64,000 nt of DNA, taken from Flavobacteriales bacterium UBA1494 (lineage in GTDB: Bacteria > Bacteroidota > Bacteroidia > Flavobacteriales_E > Vicingaceae). Within the stretch, counting starts at the first letter, position 1. The number at the start of each line of letters is the position of its first letter. The stretch spans positions 1 to 64,000 of the forward strand of contig CAJJAT010000028.1 in the NCBI GenBank assembly GCA_905182175.1, in the 5' to 3' direction. The notes below the pieces were generated by a model, which was not told the DNA's origin, did not search any database, and saw nothing but the letters and a program-made list of their open reading frames with translations. Position numbers and translations under genes: made by a program. This document shows, piece by piece, positions 28,125 to 36,667 of this stretch.

Positions 28125-29831
28125 TTACTTGGATTTTATAGGTTTCTCCTTACCAATCACCTGAATCAAAACCGCAAAACCAATTACCAAACCAGGCGCA
28201 ATTAAGTTGTACCACAAATAGGCAAGGTTTATGTATTCGTATTTGTTGAGGGTGTACAAGACAATAATAATGGCTTGAGAAATTAACGCTGCAATAAAAA
28301 CCGCATTCCCTTTTACTTTTTTGAAAAAGAACGCAACCAAAAATACTCCTAAAATTGTACCGTAAAATAAGGATCCCAATATGTTAACAGCTTCAATTAA
28401 ATTGTCGAACAAGTCTGCCATTACCGCAAAAATAATCGCCAATATTCCAAACATGAACGTGAATAATTTTGAGCGAAGCAGGTAATGTTTCTCATCGCCG
28501 TCTTGCTTGATGTTGCGTTTGTAAATATCTATGGTGGTGGTGCTTGCCAAAGCATTTAATTCTGCTGAGGTGGAAGACATGGCGGCAGAAAAAATAACTG
28601 CCAACAATAATCCAATCAATCCTATAGGCAGAAAATTGGTAACAAAAGTGATGAATATATAATCATCGTCCTCTGTTGAAGCATTGGGGTCGGCTTTTAA
28701 AATCAAGGCTTTACTGTCTTTCATTAAAGCCTGTTCTTCTACATGATACGCCTGAATAGCACTTTTTAACTCTTGGTCTTCTGGATTCTCGTTGAATTCT
28801 AAAATCAAATCCTTCTTTGCATCAAAAACAATTTGCTGCTTTTCTTCTAAGGCCTCATATTGAATGGCATATTCCGACTGCTTTACCATTTCCACATTCT
28901 CAGCATTAAAGTGGAGTGGAGGCATTACAAACTGATAAAACAAAAACAATAATATCCCAACAAAAAGAATGAAAAATTGCATCGGTATTTTTAGCAAACC
29001 GTTAAACATTAGTCCTAACCGGCTCTCTCTGATTGAACTGCCTGAAAGATAACGCTGCACTTGCGATTGATCGGTTCCGAAATAACTCAATTGCAAGAAG
29101 AAACCACCTAAGATACCTGACCAAATGTTGTAACGACTACCCGGATCAAAGTTCCAATCAATTACTTCCATCTTATCCATTACCCCAGCTACTTGTATTC
29201 CTTCCGAAAAGGACATGGTATCGGTTAAATAGGAGATCAGGAAGCCTGCTGCTATGAACATGCCTAAGAAGATAACTCCCATTTGCTGTTTGTGCGTTTG
29301 ACTCACGGCCTTTGTACCTCCGGAAACAGTATAAATAATAACCAACCCACCAATGAAGAAGATGGTGTAATTCAATTCAATTGAAAGTATTTGAGATAGA
29401 ATTATGGCAGGGGCATAAATTGTAATGCCTGCGGCTAACCCTCTTTGTAATAAGAATAAAGAAGCAGTCAACAACCTTGTTTTATTGTCAAATCGAGATT
29501 CTAGAAATTCGTAGGCGGTATAGACTTTTAGCTTATAATAAAGCGGAATGAAAACAGTGGAGATAACAATCATCGCCAAAGGCAGACCAAAGTAGAATTG
29601 CACAAAGCCCATTCCTTCCATATAGGCCTGGCCCGGAGTAGAAAGAAAGGTAATAGCCGATGCTTGGGTTGCCATTACAGACAGACCAATCGTCCACCAA
29701 TTAGATTCTTTACCGCCTAGCAAATAACCTTCAATGTTTTTTGTTCCTCGCGTTTTCCATACACCATAAGCCACAATGGTGAACAAGGTGCCGAGCATTA
29801 CGGTCCAATCAATCCAACTTAATCCGTTCAT
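28125..29831 (-). CDS. Sodium:solute symporter (SSS family)
   Basis: The roughly 568-residue membrane protein has 13-14 helices. SSS-family features include GLSVMATQASAITFLSTPGQ near the start and YTVSGGTKAVSQTHKQQMGV, plus SAAMSSTSAELNALASTTTI containing the sodium-site Ser and Thr. The ATG at 29829-29831 (MNGLSWIDWTVML) is chosen because it overlaps the stop of the 42-codon gene upstream; a longer form would need a TTG. A soluble, coiled loop (about residues 320-390) interrupts the membrane part. The cotransported solute is unknown. The operon partner is a secreted PIG-L deacetylase, so a deacetylated amino sugar or another product of that enzyme is an attractive guess. Na+ energetics fit the nqr operon elsewhere in the window. 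Confidence 0.9.
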   Translation of the reverse strand: MNGLSWIDWTVMLGTLFTIVAYGVWKTRGTKNIEGYLLGGKESNWWTIGLSVMATQASAITFLSTPGQAYMEGMGFVQFYFGLPLAMIVISTVFIPLYYKLKVYTAYEFLESRFDNKTRLLTASLFLLQRGLAAGITIYAPAIILSQILSIELNYTIFFIGGLVIIYTVSGGTKAVSQTHKQQMGVIFLGMFIAAGFLISYLTDTMSFSEGIQVAGVMDKMEVIDWNFDPGSRYNIWSGILGGFFLQLSYFGTDQSQVQRYLSGSSIRESRLGLMFNGLLKIPMQFFILFVGILLFLFYQFVMPPLHFNAENVEMVKQSEYAIQYEALEEKQQIVFDAKKDLILEFNENPEDQELKSAIQAYHVEEQALMKDSKALILKADPNASTEDDDYIFITFVTNFLPIGLIGLLLAVIFSAAMSSTSAELNALASTTTIDIYKRNIKQDGDEKHYLLRSKLFTFMFGILAIIFAVMADLFDNLIEAVNILGSLFYGTILGVFLVAFFFKKVKGNAVFIAALISQAIIIVLYTLNKYEYINLAYLWYNLIAPGLVIGFAVLIQVIGKEKPIKSK

Positions 29832-29956
29832 GCTGCGTAAGTATTTGTCATCCAAACAAAAATCAAAATTAGAACGATTTCAAATACTAAAATGAAGGTG
29901 TACAAACCTTTCCACTCCTTGAAAAAGGGAGGCTTCTCTTCGAGTTTATCTTCCAT
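29828..29956 (-). CDS. 42-residue single-helix membrane protein
   Basis: This short gene is easily missed. MEDKLEEKPPFFKEWKGLYT is followed by FILVFEIVLILIFVWMTNTY and AA. It is a charged cytoplasmic head, one transmembrane helix and a short tail. Its ATG overlaps the last bases of the PIG-L gene (stop 29946-29948) and its TGA overlaps the ATG of the symporter, so it is translated between them. Small one-helix proteins encoded just before SSS symporters recur in Bacteroidota and resemble accessory subunits of other transporters. The function here is inferred from context. Confidence 0.75.
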   Translation of the reverse strand: MEDKLEEKPPFFKEWKGLYTFILVFEIVLILIFVWMTNTYAA

Positions 29957-32408
29957 AAGAAATCATGTTTGTCAATAATCGGTAAGCTCCGGGAACACCA
30001 GCAGGCAGTTGACGGAAAAAAGAAATCCCTGTAAAAATGAAGTGTCCATTGCCATAATCAGTGACGAGTATACTTCCTTTTTGTGGGTCTTCACCCGGAT
30101 CGTTCCATGCAATAATTGGCGTATACTTTTCGTCCCATTCGTCAGCAAAGTACAAACCTCTTTCTTGCACCCAATTGTCAAAATCTTCTTCGGTTAACTT
30201 GTTAGGAGTATTCAACAATGGATGTTTGGGAGCTAAAAAGGTCGGTTTCGCCTCTTCTTTGGTAACTCTATTTCTTGACAATTGAAAAGGATAAGGGCCA
30301 ATTGCTCCTTTGTCGATTCCCCGAGAAGTATTGTATTGCACTATTACGTTCCCCCCATTTTTAACATACTCATTCAGAATAGTATTTCCGTTCTTCATAC
30401 TTGGTTCAGTGTTGTAGGCTCTAATGCCAACCATAATTGTTTCGAATATAGATAAATCCATTACCGCTAAATCTTTAGCATCAAAAGAAACAACGTTGAA
30501 TCCAACACCACCTAAATTTTGAGCTACTTCATCGCCACTGCCTTTCACATAGCCAATATTTTTAACAGTTGCGGTTAAGTCCATTTTAACTACTTTAACA
30601 ACTGCTTGTGGGAACATTACTTGAGGTAATACATGATCATAATCAATTCGTTGAATTGCTTTTCCATTTACTCCATCTACTCTAAATTCGATATCGCCGG
30701 TAGATGGATTCTCAGGAGGAGTAAGCATAAAACTCAAGGCTTTCTGCTCGCCAACAAAATTAAATTTAAGATCTATGCTATAGGGTTCAACGGTCCATCC
30801 TTTAGGTGTTTGTAACGTAACAGTGCCAATTGCTCCAACTAAATTTCCTTCAGCTAAAAAGCTTATATTTTGTGGTTCATTAGATGAAAATAGATAGACT
30901 TTTTTAGCAGGAGTGACCGTAATAATGGGACTAATTGTAACACTTCTATGTAATTCTCCTTTTACTCTATCTGTCCATTTGTAATCTATGGCCTCTTTAA
31001 ATTCAATGTCTTCACCGAAAAGTGTTACGGTGTATTTGAATGTTTTTATTGCATTGGCTTCAGCTTGTCCCCTTAAAAGGAGCGCATTAAATGATAATTT
31101 TTTTGCATAACTCTCGTAAGGCAACCAATATGGATGAGAGTTTCCTGTAAGTGTTTCAAATTTAAAGGTGAACGATTTTTGATCATTTGACTCGAGTGCA
31201 AGATTGTAGAAAGTAGAGTCCAAGATAGGAGTCACATTTTTAAGCGTCATTGGAATATTAGATCGTTGAACGATCATGAAGCTACCAGTGATACTGTCAG
31301 CAGAGACATAATTGTATTCATCAGCAAGTGCCTCGGCTTTTATGCCAGCTGCTGCTTTAATAATGGCTTTTACATCTTCAAGCTTTTGATCTCGATAAAA
31401 GTTAGTGGGCATTAATTGAATTTCTTTGTGCAACTCTACCAAAAGCTTTACTGAGTTAGCAGGATTTGTAAAATTGTAGTTCGAAGAAATTTCATCTATT
31501 AACTCTTGTACCTTTTCACTTCCTTTTACTCTGTCCCAACTCGTTTCAATTTCATGAAAAAGATCATCGTCTTGGGCAGGTGCTCCGGCAGTATGTTTCA
31601 AAAACTCTAGTTTATTTCCTCTACTACGAGCACTTCCAAATCCTTGACTCTTATGCTGAGAACGACTGTCTGCTGCTATTTCAGAGTAGGATAGACCTAA
31701 TAATTCACTGTACTCGCCAATGTTAATTTTAATGTAATCTGCAGGGCTTTCAGCCGCTTTTTCAGGGATTTGCTTGTCCCACCAAACTGAAGTGTTCCAA
31801 AGAATGCGAGTTGGTTGCCATACCTCTACCGTTTCTAGCTGCTCAGGGTAAGCTGTTTTGTTACCTGCCAATTTAAAAGCTTCTTCGGCTAACATTGCCG
31901 AAGCGGTGTGGTGACCATGACCTGCTCTTGAATCAGGTGGAAAACGAGTGACAATAACATCAGGTCTAAACTTTCGAATGGTATAAACTACATCGGCAAG
32001 TACTTCTTTTTTATTCCACTTTTCAAAGGTTTCTTCCGCTGTTTTAGAGTAACCAAAGTCATCAACTCTGGTGAAGAATTGTTCAGCTCCATCTTCCTTT
32101 CGAGCTTCTAATAATTCTTGTGTCCTCAAAACGCCCATGGCATCTCCTTTTTCAGTGCCAACTAAATTTTGACCACCATCGCCTCTTGTTAAAGACAAGT
32201 AAGCAGTTCTTGCTAATTTCTCATTTTCGAGCCAAGCAATTAAGCGAGTATTTTCATCATCTGGATGAGCTGCCAAATACAAAACATTGGTAATAACGCC
32301 AAGCTTTTTAATTTCTTGATAAATGTCAGAAGAGCTTTCAATTGTTCGTTGGGCCGAAGCTGTTGAAATTGTAGCAATTAAAATTGCAAGTAAGTATTTA
32401 ATTTTCAT
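29946..32408 (-). CDS. Secreted PIG-L/LmbE family deacetylase, large form
   Basis: The 820-residue protein has a signal peptide (MKIKYLLAILIATISTASAQ). The N-terminal PIG-L catalytic domain (about 40-290) has AAHPDDEN at 46-53 and the metal ligands in GHGHH (His164, 166 and 167). PIG-L enzymes hydrolyse N-acetyl groups of amino sugars and related compounds. A long beta-rich middle follows, and the last 220 residues look like a class I glutamine-amidotransferase-like fold (ILNEYVKNGGNVIVQYNTSR, YGNGHFIFTGISFFRQLPAG), without a Cys nucleophile that I can place. The gene starts inside the toxin gene (11-base overlap) and ends inside the 42-residue peptide gene. It lies in a run that ends in a sodium symporter. 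Confidence 0.87.
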   Translation of the reverse strand: MKIKYLLAILIATISTASAQRTIESSSDIYQEIKKLGVITNVLYLAAHPDDENTRLIAWLENEKLARTAYLSLTRGDGGQNLVGTEKGDAMGVLRTQELLEARKEDGAEQFFTRVDDFGYSKTAEETFEKWNKKEVLADVVYTIRKFRPDVIVTRFPPDSRAGHGHHTASAMLAEEAFKLAGNKTAYPEQLETVEVWQPTRILWNTSVWWDKQIPEKAAESPADYIKINIGEYSELLGLSYSEIAADSRSQHKSQGFGSARSRGNKLEFLKHTAGAPAQDDDLFHEIETSWDRVKGSEKVQELIDEISSNYNFTNPANSVKLLVELHKEIQLMPTNFYRDQKLEDVKAIIKAAAGIKAEALADEYNYVSADSITGSFMIVQRSNIPMTLKNVTPILDSTFYNLALESNDQKSFTFKFETLTGNSHPYWLPYESYAKKLSFNALLLRGQAEANAIKTFKYTVTLFGEDIEFKEAIDYKWTDRVKGELHRSVTISPIITVTPAKKVYLFSSNEPQNISFLAEGNLVGAIGTVTLQTPKGWTVEPYSIDLKFNFVGEQKALSFMLTPPENPSTGDIEFRVDGVNGKAIQRIDYDHVLPQVMFPQAVVKVVKMDLTATVKNIGYVKGSGDEVAQNLGGVGFNVVSFDAKDLAVMDLSIFETIMVGIRAYNTEPSMKNGNTILNEYVKNGGNVIVQYNTSRGIDKGAIGPYPFQLSRNRVTKEEAKPTFLAPKHPLLNTPNKLTEEDFDNWVQERGLYFADEWDEKYTPIIAWNDPGEDPQKGSILVTDYGNGHFIFTGISFFRQLPAGVPGAYRLLTNMISYGR

Positions 32409-32709
32409 GAAAGTGTTCAGTTAAGTCGTTATAAACTAGTACCGGATTTTGGCGATAGTCATAAATTGTAATTACTTCAATCGTGGTATTCGTATGCTTG
32501 TAAACCAAGTAAGTATCTTCATTTACTTCACAAATTCTTAGGTTTTGATTCGATATTGGAGGAAATGAAGTTGGATCTTTCTCAATCTCTGCAAGACTCT
32601 TTTCAACGTTCGAGATAAATTCTTCAAAATCATTTTCTCCCCAAACGATGGTTATGTGAATGTTTAAGAGCTCAATTTTGTGCTTTGCTAATTCTGAAAA
32701 TACAATCAT
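32398..32709 (-). CDS. RelE/ParE family toxin-like protein
   Basis: The 103-residue protein follows the ParE/RelE pattern: a helical N-terminus (SELAKHKIELLNIHITIVWG), a mid-helix (EEFISNVEKSLAEIEKDPTS), then beta strands LRICEVNEDTYLVYKH and TIEVITIYDYRQNP. The late strands in ParE-like toxins read V-x-I-x-x-x-x-x-x-R-Q-N/D-P and are well matched. ParE acts on DNA gyrase and RelE on mRNA in the ribosome; which one applies here is open. It overlaps the antitoxin-like gene at its start (ATGA) and the PIG-L gene at its end. A toxin gene transcribed ahead of metabolic genes in the same run is unusual. Confidence 0.7.
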   Translation of the reverse strand: MIVFSELAKHKIELLNIHITIVWGENDFEEFISNVEKSLAEIEKDPTSFPPISNQNLRICEVNEDTYLVYKHTNTTIEVITIYDYRQNPVLVYNDLTEHFHEN

Positions 32710-32930
32710 AATCCTCTTATTTTTTTTAGAAATTCCGCTCCATCAACAACTTCACCTTTTTCGATTTGCTGTAAGCCCAATTCTATTTCTAAATACTGCT
32801 CTTTAACTAATTCTACAGAATTCTCAAACGCATATTCTTTTTCCGATTCAACTGGTTTATCAGTCAAATCCTTATTTGAGAACCGATGATTAATTCTTTC
32901 TTTTATTTCCTCAATTTCTGGGTTTTTCAA
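32706..32930 (-). CDS. Putative antitoxin partner of the ParE-like toxin
   Basis: The 74-residue, highly charged helical protein MKNPEIEEIKERINHRFSNK ends with VVDGAEFLKKIRGL. It lies directly upstream of the toxin gene and overlaps it by four bases, the usual antitoxin-toxin arrangement. No RHH or HTH DNA-binding motif can be seen, so autoregulation is doubtful. Small helical antitoxins that wrap the toxin fit the size. The assignment depends mainly on position, as the sequence itself is not one I can name. Confidence 0.55.
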   Translation of the reverse strand: MKNPEIEEIKERINHRFSNKDLTDKPVESEKEYAFENSVELVKEQYLEIELGLQQIEKGEVVDGAEFLKKIRGL

Positions 32931-32995
32931 AATTTTTCTATTTGCTTCAAATTTAAAGATTGATTGGTAGAAGTAGGTTTAAAAACTGGAAAGTG

Positions 32996-33565
32996 TCAAA
33001 TTGAATTGTTACTAATTTTCACTTTACAATAAATTGCACTATCCAGAAACTCGCCATCGAAGTAAAAGCTCTCTTTAAAATGGGCTTCTTTTTTAAATCC
33101 GCACTTTTCTAACAGTTTAATGGTTGCGACATTTTTGTCATCTGCTTCTGCGAGAACACTGTGAAGTCCTAGCTCATTAAATGTAAAATGTGTCAGTGTA
33201 TTTAGGGCTTCGGTTAAATAACCTTTTCGGTGATAATCCTGGTGTAAGCCGTACCCTATTTTAGTTCGAAAATGAGTGTAGTCTATTGACCAAAAGCCAA
33301 TATATCCAATTAGTTTATCGCTTCCTTTTTCGCAAATCTTCCAAGATAGCCCTGTTCTTGAGTTAAACCCGTCAAGTATTCTTTGAATGTACTTTTCGGC
33401 TTCCAAAATGTGGGTGATCGGATGTCGACCAATATATTTCATAAACTCATGGTTTGATCGTATTTCGAAAAAATCAAGCGCGTCAGCTAAGGTTGGAGGT
33501 TTCAAATTCAAACGATCAGTTTCAAGTATAGGGTGTATGACGGGAAAATTAATTGTAGGTCCCAT
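32996..33565 (-). CDS. GNAT family acetyltransferase, RimJ/RimL type
   Basis: The 189-residue protein has LETDRLNLKPPTLADALDFF at 14-33, a typical RimJ/RimL start. Then come ISWKICEKGSDKLIGYIGFW-like strands and acetyl-CoA loop residues HQDYHRKGYLTEALNTLTHF (R/Q-x-x-G-x-G/A region), with a late NVATIKLLEKCGFKKEAHFK. It would transfer acetyl groups to protein N-termini or small amines. The substrate is unknown. The ATG overlaps the stop of the upstream TPR membrane protein gene by one base, so the two are co-transcribed. No missing key residues are seen. Confidence 0.87.
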   Translation of the reverse strand: MGPTINFPVIHPILETDRLNLKPPTLADALDFFEIRSNHEFMKYIGRHPITHILEAEKYIQRILDGFNSRTGLSWKICEKGSDKLIGYIGFWSIDYTHFRTKIGYGLHQDYHRKGYLTEALNTLTHFTFNELGLHSVLAEADDKNVATIKLLEKCGFKKEAHFKESFYFDGEFLDSAIYCKVKISNNSI

Positions 33566-35532
33566 TAAATTGGAAATTGTAATCTGTTAATAGAACTGTC
33601 AAGCTGAACTGCTGTGTCAAATTCTTTTTTAGCTCTTTCCAATTGATTGGTAAAGAAATAACTCAAGCCTAAGTCTACATGGGTTTTAGCAATGTCGGCT
33701 CGGATGCTGATCGCCCTTTCTAGAACTTCAATTGCCTTATCGTAACTCTTTGATATTCCATAAAGTGTACCCAAGTTAGTCAATACGTCATAATTACCTG
33801 GGGAAATTTTGCGGGCTGTTTCCAAGTACAATTGAGCGTTTTTGAGATCTTTTTTTTCTATTCCATAGGTTCTTCCTAAATTTAAATAGGCTTGCAATTG
33901 GTTTGGGTTATACTGTAGTAACGTTTTGTAAGCGTTTATTTTATCATCAGCATTTCTGCTTTGCTCAATAATAATGTATGAGTTGTCTAGCGTATTTGTG
34001 TGATAGGGGTTAATGGCCAATATTCGGTAATAATAGGGGAGAGCTTGCTTAATGTCTTTTGTTAATTCCCATTTGGCATTTCCCATCAGAATTAGTGCAT
34101 CAATGTATTCAGGATAAACGGAAGTTGCTCGCTCTAAGTATACCATCCCTTCTTTTAGCATTTTTCGCTTCTCAACAACGTTGGTCAATTTTACTGCGTT
34201 TTCAGTTAAAATCCCCCCTGCCATAACATTGCTTTTAGCCCCATTTACAGATATGTTAGCATCATTAGTCGATAGTGTTAAGTTACTTTCCCAAACTCTA
34301 TTTCTACTGATGGTTTTCACTGAATACAATCCGAATATTACAATTAACCCTCCCCAAATGATGTTTTTATTTAGCGTCGTGTTTTCTAGTAATTTGAAAA
34401 TACCATACCCTAAAATTAGGCTAAAGCCTAAGGAAGAAACGTAGACAAATCGCTCATTCATAAAGGCTCCAATTACAAACACTATGTTGGAAGCAATACT
34501 GAGAGTTATAACAAATAATAAAATTCCAAAAGCAATCAGGTTCTTTTTGAAAAAGCCCCAAACTGTAATTCCTGCCAATGTAATGTAGGTTAGAATAGAA
34601 AATAGGACCCACTTGTTTCCCCAATCAACAATAGGAATGTGCTTTGGATAATAATCGTAGGTTAGTGGATGTGGAAAAACTAGCAGTTGAACATACTTGC
34701 CTAAGGTGAGCATGATGGTGGCATATTTTTCGGATGATGTAGCTTCTAGAAATGGATCATTCATAATGTTGTCGGCGACACTACTTAGACTTCCTCCAAC
34801 TACTTGGTATCTTATTGCAGCCCACGCCGCAGAGGCTAAGAGTAACGCTCCGTAAACGGGTAGTGCTTTCTTATTCGAATAATTGGTAAAAAAGTAAATA
34901 GTTAGCGGAATAACTGCCAACCAAGTAATTGTATTTTCTTTGGAAAGAAGCCCTAAAAAGAAAAGTGCTGAGACTAGTATCAAATTTTGAATCTTTTTAT
35001 TTTCAAGATATTGAATCACAAACCAAACTGTTGTCAACTCAAAACAAAATGCCATGATTTCATCTAACCCCTTTATGTTGGCAATTACCTCGGTATGTAT
35101 TGGGTGAAAAAACCACAGTAAACTCACCAAAAGAGGGAAGGAATAAGCTTCTAGTTTTCCATCGAATTTAGGTAGCAATTTGCTTAACACCAGGTACAGT
35201 AGAAACCCGTTTAGGATATAAAACAGAACATTGCTTAAGTGCCCGAAAAAAGGGTTTTCGCCGGCAAAGGCATATTGGATATTAAAAACAACCATCGATA
35301 GCGGACGATAACGGCCACCTGCAACGAGTTCTTTTTTTGTTCCGTAAAATCCGACAAATTGGTCATTGCTTAGCTGATCCCAAATGCCCGAAAGCCCTTC
35401 CTTGGTAAAGTCATTTTCAGTAATAACAATGGCATCATCTAAGGTAAATTCGTGTGTTAGGGTGTTACCATAAAGTAGGAATCCTAAAATTGCAAATAAC
35501 CCAAATACTTGTAGCTTGGAGAGCTTTTTCAT
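33565..35532 (-). CDS. TMTC-like membrane protein with C-terminal TPR repeats
   Basis: The 655-residue protein has about 11 membrane helices over residues 1-400, including LLYGNTLTHEFTLDDAIVIT, FHPIHTEVIANIKGLDEI and MNERFVYVSSLGFSLILGYG. These are the DUF1736-type signatures of the TMTC/O-mannosyltransferase-like (GT-C) fold. At least four TPR units follow at about 440-650 (GNAKWELTKDIKQALPYYYR, AYLNLGRTYGIEKKDLKNAQ, NLGTLYGISKSYDKAIEVLE). The Asp pair in the first loop (LDDA) is where GT-C enzymes hold their catalytic acid. A role in surface-protein mannosylation is plausible, because this organism secretes many T9SS glycoprotein candidates. That is inference. Confidence 0.82.
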   Translation of the reverse strand: MKKLSKLQVFGLFAILGFLLYGNTLTHEFTLDDAIVITENDFTKEGLSGIWDQLSNDQFVGFYGTKKELVAGGRYRPLSMVVFNIQYAFAGENPFFGHLSNVLFYILNGFLLYLVLSKLLPKFDGKLEAYSFPLLVSLLWFFHPIHTEVIANIKGLDEIMAFCFELTTVWFVIQYLENKKIQNLILVSALFFLGLLSKENTITWLAVIPLTIYFFTNYSNKKALPVYGALLLASAAWAAIRYQVVGGSLSSVADNIMNDPFLEATSSEKYATIMLTLGKYVQLLVFPHPLTYDYYPKHIPIVDWGNKWVLFSILTYITLAGITVWGFFKKNLIAFGILLFVITLSIASNIVFVIGAFMNERFVYVSSLGFSLILGYGIFKLLENTTLNKNIIWGGLIVIFGLYSVKTISRNRVWESNLTLSTNDANISVNGAKSNVMAGGILTENAVKLTNVVEKRKMLKEGMVYLERATSVYPEYIDALILMGNAKWELTKDIKQALPYYYRILAINPYHTNTLDNSYIIIEQSRNADDKINAYKTLLQYNPNQLQAYLNLGRTYGIEKKDLKNAQLYLETARKISPGNYDVLTNLGTLYGISKSYDKAIEVLERAISIRADIAKTHVDLGLSYFFTNQLERAKKEFDTAVQLDSSINRLQFPI

Positions 35533-35642
35533 AGTGGGTCTAAATTACCATTTCTGAAAGATAATTTATACCTCGTATTGACTTAGGATTTACTAATTAG
35601 GCTTAAAAAAGCTAACCTGTAACCATTGAAAATTGGAATTAC

Positions 35643-36091
35643 CTAATTGCTCAATAAAATTTGATTTTTCTCAATGAATTCAATTTTATCAATAGAGACC
35701 ATAAAAGACTTATGCACTCTTGGAATGAGTTCCTTGGGAATTAATTTTACCAATTCCCCGAAGGTTTGCAAGGTCATTACTTTTTTGGACAGGCAATGAA
35801 TTCTTCTATAATCTCCCATTCCTTTAATGTAAATGATGTCGTTAAAATTTATTTTTTCAAGCTGGTTTTCTGTTTTAATAAATAGGAAGGTTTTTGTATT
35901 TTGACATTCTGATGTTTCTAGCGAATCTTTAACCTTGGTTACTGCATTTGCAAATCGTTCAAATAGTTTAGCGCATCAATAGGGTTATAGAAACTATCTT
36001 TTAAGTCTAAAAAGGATAAATTCTGAACATACTTTTTCAAGCGTTCCATAGCCAGAGGCCCATCTTTTAAAATAACTTTTCTTAGCTGCAG
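35643..36091 (-). pseudogene. LytTR response regulator with deleted receiver domain
   Basis: The minus strand begins with VILKDGPLAMERLKKYVQNL and SFLDLKDSFYNPIDALNYL. This is the start of a receiver domain; the family reads DDEPLA where DGPLA now stands. Immediately afterwards, in another frame, comes FERFANAVTKVKDS. That is the end of a receiver domain, so about 70 residues holding the phosphoacceptor Asp and Lys are gone and the join is out of frame. The LytTR DNA-binding domain follows intact: FLFIKTENQLEKINFNDIIY, IKGMGDYRRIHCLSKKVMTL, LIPRVHKSFMVSIDKIEFIE, with a stop at 35643-35645. No histidine kinase gene is nearby. The deletion plus frameshift make it non-functional as a regulator. 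Confidence 0.75.
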
Positions 36092-36270
36092 AACAACGTG
36101 CTATTCCCAAAAATAAAATATTCGAGAAAGCTTTAGCGGTTTACCTTAAAGAGATAAAATGACGCCAACACATTACTTCTTGCAATCAATTGAAAAACGA
36201 TGAAGATGTTTTAAGTATAGCCGCTGAAGGGATGGCAGAATATATCAAACAAATTGATAATGAATTATAA
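36076..36270 (+). pseudogene. Remnant of a MazE-like antitoxin gene
   Basis: One plus-strand frame reads AAEQRAIPKNKIFEKALAVY and LKEIK, then TGA (36160-36162), and continues in the same frame with RQHITSCNQLKNDEDVLSIA and AEGMAEYIKQIDNEL before TAA at 36268-36270. The layout of a helix-turn-helix/RHH-like N-terminus and an AEGMxEYxxQI tail is that of small antitoxins encoded before mazF. The 5' end is lost in the neighbouring LytTR remnant. The ATG of the mazF remnant lies inside its last codons. Confidence 0.6.
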
Positions 36271-36602
36271 AAAAGGAGAGATTTAGGAAGTGAATCTTCG
36301 TTCAACAAAAGGAGGCGAGCAAGCTGGCAGAAGACTAGTAGTTATTGTCAGTGGGAATTTATTGAATACATATGCTTCTGTGGTTTACGTTTGTCCTTTG
36401 ACAACTAAAATAAAAAATTATAAAGGTGATGTAGTTCTTTCGCTTAATTAAGAGAATGGGTTACAACAAGATTCTGAGGCTTTAATCAGTGCATGTGCGC
36501 TCCATTTCTTCAGATAGATTGGAAACTAAACTTGGGGTTATAAACCAAACTGAACTTCAATAGTTACGAGAAGGAATTAGAGACCTGTTACACATGGATT
36601 AA
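36260..36602 (+). pseudogene. mazF: Decayed MazF-type mRNA interferase toxin
   Basis: From ATG 36260 the frame reads MNYKKGEI-stop-EVNLRS, then TKGGEQAGRRLVVIVSGNLL and NTYASVVYVCPLTTKIKNYK, then GDVVLSLN-stop-ENGLQQDSEALI. After a +1 frameshift near 36490-36505 it continues with VRSISSDRLETKLGVINQTE and, past another stop, LREGIRDLLHMD. These are the classical MazF blocks: KRGDIWxV, T/SKGxEQxGxRPVVI, PLTTK and VRSISxxRL. In-frame stops at 36284, 36449 and 36561 plus the frameshift destroy it. The accompanying antitoxin remnant is equally damaged, as expected when a toxin-antitoxin pair dies together. Confidence 0.8.
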
Positions 36603-36667
36603 GTTAGTGTAACAATGATCTGATTACTATTTCGACGAATTGTAACATTATAAACTAAATTTGCAAT

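Noticed and set aside
35643-36602. Use of a recoded stop codon to explain the broken genes
   Set aside because: TAA, TAG and TGA all interrupt these frames, and frameshifts occur too. Intact genes nearby use all three as normal stops.
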